Assembly: GCF_036785885.1 (NCBI RefSeq)
Contig: NC_092329.1
Coordinates: forward strand, 3,720,001-3,784,000
Direction: 5' to 3'
Length of the DNA stretch: 64,000 nucleotides
Origin: Coffea arabica
Lineage: Eukaryota > Streptophyta > Magnoliopsida > Gentianales > Rubiaceae
Both the position numbers and the translations under genes were made by a program. The first letter of the stretch is position 1. Each line of letters begins with the position of its first letter. Below, one piece after another: positions 1 to 11,730 of the stretch. The notes under the pieces are model-generated. The model searched no databases and was not told where the DNA came from. It saw nothing but the letters and a program-made list of their open reading frames with translations.

Positions 1-107
1 TGGAAATTCTAAGATTTTCTTTCTAGATTCTCTTAACCGTTGTTATTTTTTGGAACATTTACTTCTTGATGGATGTGTGCGTTATTCCAAGATAATGTTC
101 ATTGCAG

Positions 108-306
108 GTGTAAGCATCCTGTAGTAATTGTTGTTGAGATGGACCGCATACTACGGCCTGGTGGTTGGGCGATCATACGCGATAAGGTAGAAATTCTTGA
201 TCCACTTGAGGGAATATTGAGGAGCTTGCACTGGGAGATTCGTTTGACATTTGGCAAGGATAGGGAGGGTATTCTATGTGCACAGAAGACCGGGTGGCGA
301 CCATGA
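108..306 (+). CDS. PMT/QUASIMODO2-like methyltransferase, last exon only
   Basis: This is the C-terminal exon of a Golgi-type putative S-adenosylmethionine methyltransferase of the plant PMT (DUF248, QUA2-like) family, which acts in pectin or cell-wall polysaccharide modification. The exon follows an acceptor ending TTGCAG at 107 and reads to TGA at 304-306. The peptide contains the family hallmark EMDRILRPGGW and IIRDKVEIL, then a short LHWEIRLTF segment and the terminal AQKTGWRP. This ending resembles the QUA2-like (QUL) branch more than QUA2 itself. The rest of the gene lies off the left edge. The ATG at 73 lies in the intron and is not a start. Family assignment is firm; the subgroup is from memory. 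Confidence 0.85.
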
Positions 307-1368
307 AGGTATTATTGGTTGTATTGACTATATTGTCAGTTTTGGACTGCTATCCTCCCCCTCCAAGCTTGGTAGCTGAGAATTGCTTGATGAAGACTGG
401 TATGAAAAGAAAGGCTGTTATCTCAGCGAATTCTGTTGAAGATGTACATACCTTGTCTTTTCATCATCCAGCTGCAAACAGAATCAATGTTCACTTTCAT
501 CCACCCACCCCAAACCCGCCTATAGGGACGGGGTGTAAAAATATTGTGCAAAGGATACTTTCAATAGAATGTTTTCTGGTTGTGGTGTTGATTTCTATTG
601 GGGTACAGTGTTGTGACATCTAATGAAAAAGAAAGATGGTTTGTACACAGTCTACATTCAGCATGCGGGGCTGTATTCATGAGATGTTTTGACTCGACTC
701 TGTTCATTGAGATGTACTGCAACAATACACATCAGTTTATATGAAAAATTCTTTTCACGTTTCAAATTCGTGTACTTTGTGCCTTCTCTAAACTTTGTGT
801 TCAGTTAAATGCAATCTATGCTGCAAAACTACGTGTTGTATAATAATTAGGCCTAAGAGTTTGAGAATGTTGATATTGTATAATGACTACTCGTTTGGAT
901 CGCTATTTTTTAAAGTTATTATATAATAATAATTTGACGTATATGAATTAAAAAAAATAATTAAAAAATATGTTCATGAAATAAGTAAAAATATTTTAGT
1001 AGAAAACTGCAATGCAAACACCTATGCTATTCTTTTTTTATTATGTAAGTAATTTAAGTGCAATAAAAGTTCAAAATTCCACACTTCTTGCAACTTTGCG
1101 ACATTAACAAAAGTGTCATTAAATTACTCCAAAAAAATCTGCTCTCTTAAGCAACAAAATTGTTTTCTGCCCAAAAAAAAAAAAAGAATTGATAATAGTA
1201 ACTGATAAACAAAAATAACCGTATAGCATTTTTTTTTCCGGCCTTATTGGAGTCTTATAATTACATTTTGTAACTGCAATCATCAGAAACAGAGCAATCA
1301 GTCAGAAATATGACAGACCACCCTGCTGTTTTTTGTATTCCCTAAAACCCCTGAATTTAATTCCAAAC
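307..1368. other. 3' UTR of the methyltransferase gene and promoter of TYW1
   Basis: The first ~500 bases are likely 3' UTR of the upstream gene: mixed composition, no long frame, ending in AT-rich DNA around 840. A small MITE follows at 889-1022. The remainder up to the TYW1 start is AT-rich and contains homopolymer A and T runs; the last ~100 bases before 1369 are probably TYW1 5' UTR. No other gene is visible. Confidence 0.5.
889..1022. repeat. Small MITE, GTTTGGATTGC family, copy 1
   Basis: The copy begins near CTCGTTTGGATCGC and ends near GCAATGCAAACACC, so the ends are inverted. The inside is AT-rich with the blocks ATATGAATTAAAAA and AAAATATGTTCATGA that recur in seven other copies in this window (13660, 14396, 24310, 26056, 32495, 49600, 53856). 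It has no coding capacity. Confidence 0.6.
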
Positions 1369-4300
1369 ATGTTCCCATCTCTCTCCCCTACGCGTCTCAC
1401 CCTCCTCACTCTCCTCTCCGCCACCACCCTCTTCCTTTTCTACAAATCCCACCGCCGCCTTCTCCACCGTCTCAAAACCTTCAAAACCCTAAACCCTGAT
1501 ACCAGAGGCAAAATCTTTTTCATTTCTCAAACATCCACATCCAAAGGTCTAGCTCAACGCCTCCACAACCTACTGACCCTCAATAACCTCCCATTTGACC
1601 TTATAGACCCCAAAGATTACGAGCCGGAAGACCTATGTAGAGAAACCCTCGTTTTAGTAATCGCTTCGACGTGGGAAAATGGGGAGCCCCCGCAAAATGG
1701 GGCCTTTCTGGTTAATTGGGTGAATGAAAGTGCGGAGGATTTCCGGGTCGGCGCTGCTTTGCTGGTTAAGTGTAAATTTGCGGTTTTTGGGGTTGGGAGT
1801 AGGGCTTATGGGGAGACGTTCAATGCTGTGGGGAAAGGCTTGTCGGGGAACTTGAGGAAACTAGGGGCGAAGGAGTTGTTGGAGATTTGTGAAGGTGATG
1901 TGGACGGCGGGGATTTGGATAAGGTGTTTGATGGGTGGAGTAAGAAAGTCGTTGAGGCGTTAAAGGATAATTGGAAGGAAAATGGTGTGTATTTTGGGAA
2001 TTTGAATGGCGTTGATGGTGAGGCGAGTGATGAAGAGGAGTATGATGATGAGGATGATGAGGAAGGAGAGAATGATGGGGAGTCGGAGCTTGTTGATCTT
2101 GAGGATATTGCCGGTAAAGGACCTTCAAGAAGGAAGGAGATGGTGGAGGCTAAAGCTAATGGAGAATTGAATGGTGTGACTGGCAAGAAAGCAATGGTGA
2201 CTCCTGTGATCAGGGCAAATTTGGAGAAGCAGGTAGTTCGATGAAGTGTCTGTTTTTCAGATATTAAAGAATCTAGGATGCATGATTGATATTTAAAAAA
2301 AAAAAATTTTGCACCTTTGGAGTTTAATGTATGTTTTTTGAAATAATGAGACTTAAATCGTGTGTTCATCATGGCTTGCCTTCAGACTGGGTATAAGTTA
2401 TTTGAAGTACCAAAAGCTGCTTCTAATGTTTGTCTGATGGTAAACTATAGAATACATCCGTTGACTATAATTTAGTTAAATTTTTGTATCTTCGTCATTG
2501 TCCTTCAACCTCATATTTGAAGATGTGTATTTTTAGTCTTATTATGCTCTAGTAGTACATTATTAATATCCTCTATGTTGGTAACTTTTGTTCTGCAAAT
2601 CCTTTTCCTATGATTTTTATTTCAATATCTGTTGGATTTCACAGTTTCTTCTGCTTTTGTGTGAATTTTGAGACTTTACATGGGGGATGATTTCAGCTTG
2701 TTTGATTTATTATGCATGCGGAATCACTTTGTTTTTGTTGGGTTTCTTAGTTTGCTAACATGTTACATTATGGTGAAAGGCCAATTATGTACCTGCATAT
2801 CTTGTATCTAATTTTGTTTTCTGTAGATCTGTATGTAAAGTCCTCCATCGCTTTTGAACTCACAGCTATGTTATGGCTATTGCAGGGGTATAAAGTTATC
2901 GGGTCCCACAGTGGAGTCAAGCTTTGTAGATGGACCAAGTCTCAACTAAGAGGCCGTGGAGGCTGCTACAAGCACTCATTTTATGGGATTGAGAGTCACA
3001 GGTTTACTTTATCAACTCTTGACACTTATTGTACTATTGTTCGTTTGAGAGTTGCAATTAGACTACATAGATATGTCTCCTCTGGCTTGAGCACTGATTT
3101 ACCTTATATCATGTGGATGTCATTACTGTATCCAAGTAAAAGCTTTCAGATCCTCATGTGTGAGATGGTCTCAAGCATTTCCACAGCCTTAAAAATTTTC
3201 TTAAAAGGCATTCCAAACTACAAACTTTCTCAACTAAATAGAGCCTAAAGTAAACCCCAGTCAACATGATTGTAAATCTTTTGTTGAATTGTTGTGTAAA
3301 ATTTTTAACATGATTAGCCTATAGGTTATCTGTTCTTAGAGAAGGTAGTTGTTGTACTTAAAACTGTTCTAAGAGCGCTTTAGCGGTTAAGAGCTGCAGA
3401 TGCTTTCCTGATAAGCTGTGCAGGTTTTTGTTGGTGCATGACTTTGTGGATGTTTCTCTGTTTCGTAGAGATTAATTTATATCCTTTTTCAAATCTTTAG
3501 ATGCATGGAGGCTACTCCGAGTTTAGCATGCGCAAATAAGTGTGTTTTCTGTTGGAGGCATCACACAAATCCTGTTGGGAAGAGTTGGCAGTGGAAGATG
3601 GATGATCCTTTAGAGATTGTGAATACAGCTATTGAGTTGCATACCAAAATGATAAGGCAAATGAAAGGAGTTCCAGGCAAGTATTAAGGTTGCATCAACC
3701 TTTTTTTCCCATATGGAGTATCATTGTAGCTCTCGTTCGTGTAAGAGAATTAGAACATTCAATTAAATGCATGGTATAATGGCATAAAGGTGAGAGAGCT
3801 TTTAGTTAAAGCACTTCACTATCTAGGCTTTTTCCTCTTTAGTCCATGTTTAACCGCTCAAACTGATGAAAAGTTGTTACCCTAGTGTAAAGTTTTGTCC
3901 TGAAAACTGGATGATGTGTGGGTACTGTTAGCGTTGTTCTTAAGAGGCATATATACCTGCAGGTGTTAAGGAGGGGCGCCTGTCAGAGGGTCTTGCCCCT
4001 AGGCACTGTGCCTTGTCTCTTGTTGGTGAGCCCATCATGTATCCTGAGATCAATACATTGGTAGATGAGTTGCATCGAAGACGGATTTCTACTTTTTTAG
4101 TGACAAATGCACAGTTTCCAGAAAAGATCAAGTTGCTGAAGCCTGTTACACAGGTTTGCTTGTTTTGTTTCCGTCTTCAGTTCTGTTTAAATATCTAACT
4201 GAGTTTTGGTGCTAATTGTCACTGATTTCTTTCAATTGATTATGCAGTTATACGTTAGTGTAGATGCTGCAACAAAGGACAGCTTGAAAGCTATTGATCG

Positions 4301-5472
4301 GCCGTTGTTTGGAGATTTTTGGGAGCGATTTGTTGTGAGAATCTTCCTGATATTGAAATCTATAATTTGTTTCATCTTAAGCTTTCTTCATTTTGATATC
4401 AAAATCTATCATTTATTTCATTTTAGGCTTTCTTCTTTATGATATGGAAACCTATTATTTATCCATTTTAGGCTTTCTTCTTTTCTGAACCATTTGGATG
4501 AATGCTAGATGGCTTAAAAAACAAAAAAAGAGAATGGGATTCCCTCAATTCTAGCACCAGTTGGATTGCGTGATTATCATCATAGAACCTTCCAAGTGTT
4601 CAAACTTGTCTTTGATTGTCAATAGGGAGAAATTAGGAAAGATGTGCTTTTACAAGGAGCTTCTACTTGTTTTAGTTTAGCTTTGGGATGCCTGGCTGCG
4701 TCAATGTAACTCTGCCCTATCTGTTTTTGCCTTAATCAGGAGTCCCTGAAAGCTTTAAAAGACAAACAACAGCGGACGGTTTATCGCTTGACTTTAGTCA
4801 AAGGTTGGAATACAGAGGATGTAGATGCGTATTCTAGCCTCTTTGGCACTGGGAATCCCGATTTCATTGAAATAAAAGGAGTTACTTATTGTGGATCGTG
4901 AGTTCCGAACCTAGCATTCTCTCCTCTGCCTCTGCACCTCCCCACCAAAAAAAGAAAAAGAAAACCTTCCCCAAATGGCCTTTTGTTCTATTTTGACAGT
5001 GATATTGGAAGTGAAGTACTGAACAGTTTTATAACAGGTCTGCTACGTCGAAGTTGACAATGGAGAATGTGCCTTGGCATTATGATGTAAAGGAGTTTTC
5101 TGAGGCATTATGTCGGAGAAGCAACGGAGAGTATGAGGTTGCTTGTGAGCATGTACATTCGTGTTGCGTTCTTTTGGCTAAAGTGGAGAAATTTAAGGTG
5201 GATGGCCAGTGGTACACATGGATAGATTATGAAAAATTCCACGACCTGGTATGCAACTTTTCCCAGTGAAGTAAATTTACGTTGTAGCATGCATACATAT
5301 TTAATGTCTATCTCATTCTCTGAAAATTCAGGTGGCTTCCGGAAAATCATTCACTAGCAAAGATTACATGGCGCCAACACCAAGTTGGGCCGTCTATGGA
5401 GCAGAGGAAGGTGGTTTTGATCCAGAGCAAACTCGTTACAAAAAAGAGCGGCATCACAAAAACAGTCGCTGA
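1369..5472 (+). CDS. TYW1: TYW1, S-adenosylmethionine-dependent tRNA 4-demethylwyosine synthase
   Basis: TYW1 converts N1-methylguanosine-37 of tRNA-Phe to 4-demethylwyosine, the ring-forming step of wybutosine synthesis. Exons: 1369-2232, 2886-3001, 3501-3676, 3963-4153, 4248-4334, 4740-4897, 5038-5248, 5332-5472 (1944 nt, 647 aa), equal in length to the Arabidopsis protein. Domains in order: N-terminal hydrophobic anchor (about 8-25), flavodoxin-like FMN domain (about 46-200), a very acidic linker (about 226-245), then the radical SAM core with CANKCVFC (Cys337, Cys341, Cys344) binding the 4Fe-4S cluster, and the conserved LVGEPIMYPEI and GVTYCGSSATSK segments, ending with the TYW1 C-terminal module. 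Exon 1 encodes the whole flavodoxin half. Intron 3 (3677-3962) has a GC donor (CCAG then GCAAGT). The start is the first ATG; the open frame upstream lacks an ATG. Confidence 0.96.
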
Positions 5473-5944
5473 GCGGGTGTGGAACTATTTTTGGTTACTG
5501 AAACAGGTCGGTCAGGTTGGAGTTTCGCCTTTTGAGAGAAAGTTGAATGGGTAGAGCAGCCTGCAGTTTTGTTTGCAGAATCAGGTTTTACTGTACACTT
5601 AGAAAGTTAATTCTGTAGAATAGTCACGAAATGCAACAAACACAACTACAACAAACAGATGTACTACTGTATCTTACCATCAAAGTATTCCTTTATTATG
5701 CAAATGGTTGGTGGTAGTGCTTATTTATGAACCGCGTTGACTTGCTAATGATCTTTGTCCTCTCTCTGTTACTTATTTTCTTGGCATGTGCAGACCACTG
5801 CGACGTTTTGTTTGTTAGATTGTCTGTGTCCCCTTCCCGTTGCTTCTCCTCCTGTACCATAATTGGCCTTTCCCCTCCTTTTCTTTTCAAGTCTCAACTC
5901 GCTCAAACACGACAAGAACCTCCCAAAGTCTTATCAATTCCCCA

Positions 5945-6136
5945 AAATATAGTTCCCCTAGGGTTGGCTGGTGCTGGGGGAAGCCTTTTCAGGTCCTGGC
6001 GGTCGCGATTTGACTCCTGTTAATGTCTTGTGTCTTCTGGGGGTGGGGGCACAAGCACAATGGGATTAGTCGAGTTCGGAATATTCCTTCGTTGAATCTC
6101 GGATAGCCACTGTGTCCGGAAAAAAAAAAAAAAAAC
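5945..6136 (+). mobile_element. tRNA-derived SINE
   Basis: The 5' part has a tRNA-like stretch (GTTGGCTGGTGC and a degenerate B box around GCGATTTGACTCC). The 3' part reads GGGATTAGTCGAG, then GATAGCCACTGTGTCC and an A16 tail ending near 6136. This tail structure is typical of plant Au/TS-like SINEs and is related to the truncated copy at 44135-44219. I could not find a clear target-site duplication, so the left edge is approximate. Confidence 0.6.
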
Positions 6137-7252
6137 GACTACCCCCTTTTCTACATACGCGAGTTTCTACGTTGCAGTTGAACAGAGTCCATTAATATAT
6201 TTGGGGCCATGGTGAAGCTTTGTGGGGATGAAATAGTGTGTACCATTGGTTCCATATACTTCAATTTGTAAAGAGCGAAACCACGGAGCATCACGATTCT
6301 TCAAGACGAGGACTCGAGGGTGAAGGCAAATTGATCACTACAGCATCATCCTCTGGGGCCAGAGAAATCTTGAGCTTGGATTTGATTTGAGAGAAAAAGG
6401 GGTATCGTTGACAGTCGGCAAAGTGCTACCTATGGCAACGGAATACGGCGCACCATGACGCTGCCTTCTACTTGCTCGCCGTTTTAACCATTATTTGCCT
6501 AGTCTTCCATGGAAAATACTCGATTGCTTTTGATAATAATTGTCCAATCACTTATCAGTTGCGTTTCCAGCCTCATTTCTTCTCTTGCTTTTCTGTCACA
6601 GATTTTGTTCCCAATCAACGTCCAATGGCCCTACCCCAGGAGAAAGTTCACTTGGATGACTTATGTGCTCCATTTATCCTCTTCTTCTCTAATTTTTTTT
6701 TTTTTTTTTTGAAGGGGGGAGGGGGGTGTTGGTGGGGAGTTGTTTTCCGGGTTCCTGGAATACGCGAATTTAATAAGATGGGCTAGCTCTAATTTCAAAA
6801 TTTTGAGTACAATAACGAAAAAAACGTAGTCAAGAAAGAATGGAAACAGAATTTTCAGATGAGACGAGGAGGACTACTACTACTACTAATGCTGGAGGTG
6901 GAAAAGTTTGACTATCCCAGAGATCTAAAGCAAAACTGTGATTAACTCTAAAAAAGAATTTGATGGCATGCGTGATGGCTCCGAATCTTTGCTTGCAAAT
7001 GATAACCAAAAGACCATTTCCCGTTCTTTCTTTTTCACTCGAGACTAGAAAACAAGAACAACGCAATGGAAATTTGCACTAACATGCAAATTTGTCCGAG
7101 TTGGCACGACTAATGCAGCCAACGCAGTACAGTTTGGCAAATACATATGAAAACAAGCCCATGACATTTATTTAACTAGCATCAGTGGACAGCAAATAAA
7201 ATACTACAAAACTTCCAAAAAAAACACACACACTGGTAGATGCCAAGTATGA

Positions 7253-7495
7253 ACCACTGAGCTTAGTTCAATGGCCACCACTATAGCGTTAAGGCTTGAT
7301 GAAATGAGAGGTCACGATTCAGATCTTGCCTCCCACCATTTGTCACTAAATGTGATAGGCCATCTCAAGTAGCTACCGGATCGTGAGGCCGATAGGTGGT
7401 TCAGTCCCCTCCGATTTCTTTTCGAACCTTTTCAGGTTTTCCCCTTCCCCATAGTATAGAATAAATATAGGTCCATCGTTTCTAGAGAAAAAAAA
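7253..7495 (+). mobile_element. SINE with 18-bp target-site duplication
   Basis: The body runs from a tRNA-like head (A-box-like GAGCTTAGTTCAATGG; B-box-like GGTCACGATTCAGATC) through a CATTTGTCACTAAATGTG hairpin to an A-rich tail ending at 7495. It is flanked by GGTAGATGCCAAG(T/C)ATGA at 7235-7252 and 7496-7513, an 18-bp duplication with one mismatch, which shows a fairly young retroposition event. Confidence 0.82.
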
Positions 7496-8231
7496 GGTAG
7501 ATGCCAAGCATGAGGTAGTTAATTTGAACAGCACCACCAGCACTAGCTGAATTTCGTTCCAACCAAGGATTTAGTAATTAAATCAATACTGCATGGTATA
7601 AAAGATGCTTCAGAGTGTAACCACACACACAAAAGCTATACGAGATGTTTTCATTTCTGACCATATAATCTATCCTATCATTTATAACGTACGTACCTGC
7701 TATTTCAGCAAAGTATACATGTCAGCTAAAAAAAGAGTGTGTATTCACCATCGTTCCTGACCTACTATTTAATGGTGCAAGTACGGTAAAGTGTAGAGAA
7801 CGATCAACACAAAATTTGTACGGCCTTGATTGGATTACAAGCTTTTCTCTGTTTAATGTTGGCCAAGTTTAATGAGAACGCTGCAAATTTTCTTACCTCA
7901 CAGGATTTCAGCAGACTTCAGCACAAGGCAATGAAAAACCAGAACCTAGTGTAAAGGTGGAAGACAACCGCTGAATTAATTATTAATATCGAACGAAAAA
8001 AATGAAAAACAGAACGAAAAGAAACAAAATACTAAACCATTAGCACGATTCCCCAAACCAAACCCCACCTTTGGTGGGTGTTTTAGTTTAGCAAACATAA
8101 ACCACACAAGGCAAAAAAAAAAAAAGGGCAAATTAATTCATTAATGATCTTTCCTCCAATCTTCTTTCTTGAATTCCATTCAACCAAAAAATCTTGAAAG
8201 AAAGAATTAATGGAACCAAGAACTACGAGAT

Positions 8232-8627
8232 TTAGCTGCTCTTCCTTGGCTTACTTTTGCGCCTGGCTCTGCTCCTTGGAGCCGAAAGCTGCTTTTTTGA
8301 AGAGGATGATGCTGCTGCTGCTGCTGTTGTCATCGTCGTCGTTGTGGCGTCTTCTTTCATCTTTGATGGCTGCCCTTTTTCTTTTTCATCGCTTGTTTTC
8401 ACTTTCTTTGAATCACCTCCTTCAACATCATGGGCCTCCTCCTCTTGTGCTGTTTTCTCTTCCTCCTTCACTTCTTCCACCTCAGTTTTCTCAGCAATAA
8501 TTTTCCGGGGTCTTCCTCTTTTCCTAGGAGTCAGAGGCTGCTGCTGTCCTTCTGCATCAAGGGATGATGATTCTGCTATTGCGACTGATAACTCCTTTGT
8601 CTTTTTCACCGCTTTCTTTTTACCCAT
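8232..8627 (-). CDS. Small lysine-rich AT-hook protein
   Basis: A 131-residue, highly charged single-exon protein. The first ATG in the frame gives MGKKKAVKKTKELSVAI; the open frame extends 15 bases further but only from a non-ATG codon. An AT-hook core, PRKRGRPRKI, lies at about 34-43 and would bind the minor groove of AT-rich DNA. It is followed by a Glu/Lys-rich stretch, a Thr/Ala/Ser run encoded by a trinucleotide-like repeat, and a basic tail ending RRKSKPRKSS that could act as a nuclear signal. I infer a chromatin-associated nuclear protein. Its place between TYW1 and the At1g01500-like gene parallels the unnamed Arabidopsis gene At1g75190 (from memory). Confidence 0.75.
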   Translation of the reverse strand: MGKKKAVKKTKELSVAIAESSSLDAEGQQQPLTPRKRGRPRKIIAEKTEVEEVKEEEKTAQEEEAHDVEGGDSKKVKTSDEKEKGQPSKMKEDATTTTMTTAAAAASSSSKKQLSAPRSRARRKSKPRKSS

Positions 8628-9340
8628 AAATATGTTTTTCAATCAATTCCCAAACAAACTCTTGAGCACCAAAACAAGATATACTAGCTCCCCACCTGAC
8701 TACCGAAATTCTAACATGGCCAATACATATTGCTCCACTTCCATATATGCAACTATATGTATTGGATTAATATTCTCAAATTCACAAAAAAAAAAAAGGA
8801 ATTACAAACTTAATACTAGTAGTATTTCAATAACAAATATTTGTCTCTTCCTAGATCCTAGAGCCACTTAAAAAAAAAGTAGTAAAACACCGCAATCCAT
8901 CTTGAATACTCCTACCATGTATCTTCCACTCATAGCATAGCAATATACATATGGGAAACACCGAACTTTAGCTCTCACTTTGATGCAAGCAAGCTTAATA
9001 AAATGGATAAGCCGCCTCTTTAGCAGAATCAGATGGTATTATATATAACCAGAAATGAAACAAAATCCACTAAGCTAAAACACACCTTTCTAGGACCATG
9101 TGCACAAAAAATTACCTCCTTTTTCCTCTAGCTATGTGTCTTTCTTCAATCTTTCTACCCGGGAGAAGATGTCTCATGCAGAAAATATCTGAATATGAGT
9201 ACACTACAATTAATATGCATAAGTTTACCTTATCCTTGTATGAAGCTAGCTTTAGTCGTTTTAGCTGAAGAAGAAAAGACGGGCAGTGACGAAAGAAAAG
9301 AAATGAGGTCGAAAGATGGAGAAAGAGAGTAGGGGTTGGC
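8628..9340 (-). promoter_or_regulatory. Likely 5' UTR and promoter of the AT-hook gene
   Basis: Read on the minus strand, purine- and pyrimidine-rich leader sequence occurs at about 9240-9330, and the interval down to 8628 is AT-rich and may include a 5' UTR intron. No TATA box or splice sites could be fixed with certainty. This is positional inference. Confidence 0.3.
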
Positions 9341-9786
9341 TATTGGCTAAGGCTATGGCTATCTGTCAATTCTACGCCTAGCCTAACCACGGTTAAGTTG
9401 AGAAAAGGATCAAGTCTGGTCAACAACTAATTTGAAAAAAAAAAAACTATCCTGCTTTGGCCAACCGGGGGGTACCGGGCACAGGCACATCAAGTGAAAA
9501 TTACACTTGAGTTTAGAGTTTAGGGGGTATAAGCACATCAAGTAAAAATTACACCTAAGCTTAGTTTGGGCCATCAAAAAAATGCAAATGTGACAATCAA
9601 GTCATATCAAAATGAAATATTATTGTGCCACCAACATTTAATGTTTTTGATTTTGTGAGTTCTTGGTTATTCGTGTTTGAAATTTGATAATTTGAACTTC
9701 TAAAATGGTTGCATTATCCCTTCAAGACTGTGCAATTAGTTGGCCATGCAACTACGTCACGTGATTGGCAAAAAGGGCAAGATCAA

Positions 9787-10057
9787 TACTTTCTCCGTTT
9801 CATTGAAAGTATCATACTTTTTATTTTGGAATGTCTTAAAATATTTGTCATATTGAAAAAGTCAAATCATATTTTAGTTTCTCTTTCCAATATAACCCTT
9901 CTTATTAATCATATGCATGTTACTATTCTAACTTAAATTTTAAATTTGTGAGGGTAAAATTGGAAAGAGAAATACAAACATTACAATCAAGCCACTATTT
10001 TTAAAAAGTTGGATTCTCGAAACATGACTAAATAATTGGGATGAGTCGGAGTATTAG
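9787..10057. repeat. Degenerate Stowaway-like MITE
   Basis: The left end TACTTTCTCCGTTTCATT and the reverse complement of the right end, TACTCCGACTCATCCC, are diverged inverted termini of the CTCCGTCCCA type used by plant Stowaway (Tc1/mariner) MITEs, with TA at the borders. The interior is AT-rich and non-coding. Heavily mutated, so old. Confidence 0.5.
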
Positions 10058-10986
10058 GATAAATTCATTCTGACATTTGTGGAGTCGATCGAAACAATTA
10101 TTTTGAGAGGTTGGATTTCTAGAAAAAAGATTTTGAATGGAAAGCATATTACGTTTATGTCACATAAATACTTTTGTGCTGATTAGAATTATTCATAATT
10201 AGCATGTAAATACGCCACTATCTCCACATATTTTCTAGGAGCACTAAGAGCACCTTAATCCTCAACACTAGATTAACTCATTGTGATCTAAACAACTCGT
10301 TGTAAACCTCTTGTGTCGAACACGAAAAATTATGGGCTTTGTCTCAAATAATTTTGATTTTCAAAAAGTCAAAATTAAATTTTAAAAAGCAAGAAGTGAC
10401 TCGTAATTTCTAATTTTAGAGTTCTAGCTTGAGGGGGAAAAAAACCCAAAAACTATAAGAAAATTAGTTAAAAACATCACAAACCAGATTCTCTAGAATC
10501 AAAAGCCAAAATCGCGTCGCAAAAATCAGTTGAAATCAAGGCCTATCTGGTGTTAAACTAGCAAGTACTAAAATAGGAGTGGACAGTGGTGGGGTAAAAT
10601 AAAGGAGAGGCTGCCGGGGTTGTGACTCGGTGAGCTATGACCGGAACCAGGGTGGAGGGTTGGGGGACTCTTTCCTCTTTACCCTTTACCATTTCGAGTT
10701 CTGACTTCTAACAATTGAGTGGGGTTAAAGGAAAGAGGTGGGGTACGGTCTATGACACACTTCAGTGTCTCAGTCTGACCACTGGTGTCTTCTTCTTTGC
10801 GGGTTTCTCGTATATCTTCTGGTTCCTGTGGACAAATTGAGTAAGTGGTCCGTGAATATTGGCCCTTGGATTCGATTCAGCTACGTCTGATGATCCATTA
10901 TCCGATGAGGATCTACGGCCAGATGGACCACAGGTGTATATGATACTTGACCCACGGATGCAGGTGAACCCAAGTGGGCCTCATTG

Positions 10987-11011
10987 ATATATATATATAT
11001 ATATATATATT
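10987..11011. repeat. AT dinucleotide microsatellite
   Basis: About 12 uninterrupted TA units. Confidence 0.95.
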
Positions 11012-11570
11012 AACTCGGGTTGGCAACACCCTCATTGACTCTTTTGACCAGCTACATTGGCCAAATTGTACAGTAGCTTTGCCTACGCAACGTTGCCAAA
11101 TTGTACCTTTTTTTTTATTATTAGTGCCTACTAAAACCCAGTGAAAGTAGAAGACTCCTGGTCCTAGTAAAAACAATCAAAAAGAAGGGAAATCGTGTTG
11201 TCTTGTTTCCATTTCAATGGGATGCAAGAAACGTTACTACACTACTGTTTCTTTATTGAATCACACGCGTTCACAAGAATCTGCTCTTTTGACCAACCAA
11301 AGAACTCAACTTGCCTTGTCTCTATAATGTGCTTTTTCCATTTTGCAGATGTGAATAGGAGTATATTTTGCTTTGAAATTTATTGATTTTATGAGTTTTT
11401 AATGTTTATGTTATCTCGAATGGTTGAATCCTGTAAATTGGTTATAATGACCTTCTTCGAAGTTAAAAGAGATATCAACAGAGAGTGCCCCACAATTTTG
11501 TTACATCACATTCATCTCTCCTTGAGCTCTTCTGTTTCTTCTTTCCTGTAGCGTTGTTGACTTCCAAGCT

Positions 11571-11730
11571 TTTTTTTTTTTTTTTTGAAACGATAGGAAT
11601 ATATTGATCAAAACATAACTTTACACTTGTAGAGCAACGGCTCCAAGAGACTTTACAAAGGTGTTAGACACCTTGAGGATTGTTCCATTCCTCATCAATA
11701 CAAACTTCTCTGTAAACTCATAAGTTAGTG
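11571..11730 (-). mobile_element. Possible 5'-truncated LINE, 3' end only
   Basis: On the minus strand this reads a stretch ending TCAATATATTCCTATCG then TTTC and an A18 tail, the form of a plant L1-type LINE 3' UTR. Only the last ~150 bases are present. No clear target duplication was found, so the class is tentative. Confidence 0.4.

Larger units (their letters stand above)
5473..8231. other. Intergenic stretch with two SINEs, no gene seen
   Basis: It holds the TYW1 3' UTR (to roughly 5700), a SINE at about 5945-6136 and a second SINE at 7253-7495. A T-run followed by a G-run lies at 6693-6727. Short open frames such as those at 5727 and 6472 have poor coding character and start within repeats. 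The last few hundred bases before 8231 are likely the 3' UTR of the minus-strand AT-hook gene. Confidence 0.5.

Noticed and set aside
1806-2372. Long minus-strand open frame
   Set aside because: It is the antisense shadow of the TYW1 flavodoxin exon; its Ser/Pro-rich composition comes from the complementary codons.
2760-3248. 162-codon plus frame inside TYW1
   Set aside because: Only 2886-3001 is exon; the rest is intron on both sides.
6472-6786. Frames of 104 and 67 codons
   Set aside because: They run into a T19 and a G-rich tract and have no domain or intron support.
8210-8871. Plus-strand frames over the AT-hook gene
   Set aside because: They are Leu/Ser-rich shadows of the lysine- and glutamate-rich minus-strand gene, with no start context or domain.
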